The notes under the pieces were generated by a model. It did no database searches. It saw only the letters and a program-made list of their open reading frames with translations, and was not told the DNA's origin. Shown piece by piece: positions 4,435 to 5,161 of a stretch of DNA of 5,161 bases (position 1 is the stretch's first letter; every line of letters starts with the position of its first letter). Position numbers and translations under genes: made by a program. Where the stretch lies: the NCBI GenBank assembly GCA_905370255.1, contig CAJPKC010000116.1, positions 1 through 5,161 on the forward strand. The letters are read 5' to 3'. Source of the stretch: Streptococcus oralis. GTDB taxonomy: Bacteria; Bacillota; Bacilli; Lactobacillales; Streptococcaceae.

Positions 4435-5161
4435 ATGACAAAACGTGTAACAATTATCGAAGTAAAAGACTACGTTGGTCAAGAAGTCACTATTGGTGCT
4501 TGGGTTGCTAACAAGTCAGGAAAAGGAAAAATTGCCTTCTTGCAATTGCGTGACGGAACTGCCTTCTTCCAAGGCGTGGCTTTCAAACCAAACTTTATTG
4601 AGAAATTTGGTGAAGAAGTAGGTCTTGAAAAATTCGATACCATCAAACGCTTGAGCCAAGAAACGTCTGTCTTTGTGACTGGGATTGTCAAAGAAGATGA
4701 GCGCTCAAAATTTGGTTATGAGTTGGATATTACAGACATCGAAGTGATCGGTGAATCTCAAGATTACCCAATCACTCCAAAAGAACACGGAACAGACTTC
4801 TTGATGGACAACCGCCACTTGTGGCTTCGTTCACGCAAACAAGTAGCTGTGATGCAAATCCGTAATGCTATCATCTATGCAACTTATGAGTTCTTTGATA
4901 AGAATGGCTTCATGAAGTTTGATAGCCCAATTCTTTCAGGAAATGCGGCAGAAGATTCTACAGAACTTTTTGAAACAGACTACTTTGGAACACCAGCCTA
5001 CTTGAGCCAATCAGGTCAGCTTTACCTTGAAGCTGGTGCTATGGCCCTTGGTCGCGTCTTTGACTTTGGTCCAGTATTCCGTGCTGAAAAATCAAAAACT
5101 CGTCGTCACTTGACTGAGTTCTGGATGATGGACGCTGAGTACTCTTACTTGACACACGATG
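4435..5161 (+). CDS. asnS: Asparaginyl-tRNA synthetase (N-terminal 242 codons, cut by window edge)
   Basis: A class IIb aminoacyl-tRNA synthetase that activates asparagine with ATP and charges tRNA-Asn in the cytoplasm. The frame is open to the last base; the whole enzyme is about 447 residues in streptococci, so slightly more than half is present. Residues about 16-105 are the OB-fold anticodon-binding domain ([20 protein letters not shown] at 18-37). The catalytic domain follows: NRHLWLRS at 126-133, motif 1 around [10 protein letters not shown] (158-167, invariant Pro165), the flipping loop and ELFETDYFG (177-185), and motif 2 [21 protein letters not shown] from 215 with Arg216 and Glu218. 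Motif 3 is outside. Two adjacent ATGs exist at 4432 and 4435; AAGGAAG at 4421-4427 fits either. I chose the second because streptococcal AsnS proteins, as I recall them, begin MTKRVTII. It lies downstream of aspC but has its own promoter after a terminator. TGGTTGG-type anticodon tests are not possible here; identity as AsnS rather than AspRS rests on overall family resemblance. Confidence 0.96.
   Translation, partial: MTKRVTIIEVKDYVGQEVTIGAWVANKSGKGKIAFLQLRDGTAFFQGVAFKPNFIEKFGEEVGLEKFDTIKRLSQETSVFVTGIVKEDERSKFGYELDITDIEVIGESQDYPITPKEHGTDFLMDNRHLWLRSRKQVAVMQIRNAIIYATYEFFDKNGFMKFDSPILSGNAAEDSTELFETDYFGTPAYLSQSGQLYLEAGAMALGRVFDFGPVFRAEKSKTRRHLTEFWMMDAEYSYLTHD

Noticed and set aside
4479..4691. 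70-codon leftward open frame inside asnS
   Set aside because: It is antisense to the conserved OB-fold region of asnS and has no start signal; shadow frame.

Overview
The window looks like chromosomal DNA of a mitis-group Streptococcus (S. pneumoniae / S. mitis / S. oralis type). It is AT-rich, its promoters are mostly extended -10 elements of the form TGGTANAAT, its ribosome binding sites are AAAGGA/AAGGAG-like, and the AsnS and AspC proteins read like streptococcal homologues. The species assignment is from memory of these families, not from a database search. No phage, insertion sequence, CRISPR array, tRNA or rRNA is visible.

Layout, left to right. (1) The 5' part of birA, a biotin-protein ligase with its DNA-binding domain, runs leftward off the window. 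(2) A 211-bp divergent spacer carries one promoter for each flanking gene. A perfect 9+1+9 inverted repeat covers the -35/spacer of the rightward promoter. (3) A 396-residue polytopic membrane protein of the O-antigen ligase / Wzy polymerase superfamily follows. It stands alone, without other glycan genes, and may be the lipoteichoic acid ligase TacL (RafX). (4) A strong bidirectional terminator separates it from (5) a leftward 182-residue NAD(P)H-dependent FMN reductase. (6) A 268-bp spacer upstream of the reductase holds an inverted repeat, possible promoters in both directions and the promoter of the next operon. (7) A rightward pair consists of a TseB/YpmB-like membrane protein and an aspartate aminotransferase joined by an ATGA overlap. 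(8) A terminator and a fresh promoter lead to (9) the first 242 codons of asnS, asparaginyl-tRNA synthetase, which runs off the right edge.

The order tseB/ypmB - aspartate aminotransferase - asnS matches the conserved ypmB-aspB-asnS cluster of Bacillus subtilis and other Firmicutes. It links a cell-envelope factor to aspartate supply and to charging of tRNA-Asn. The left half (biotin ligase, glycan ligase/polymerase, flavin reductase) has no evident functional link to the right half.

This is mostly ordinary housekeeping sequence, and I do not see a convincing new multi-gene system. The points most worth a second look are: the tseB promoter, whose -10 ends 6 bases before a GTG start with no ribosome binding site, implying a leaderless mRNA; the perfect palindrome over the promoter of the ligase/polymerase gene; and the identity of that orphan gene.
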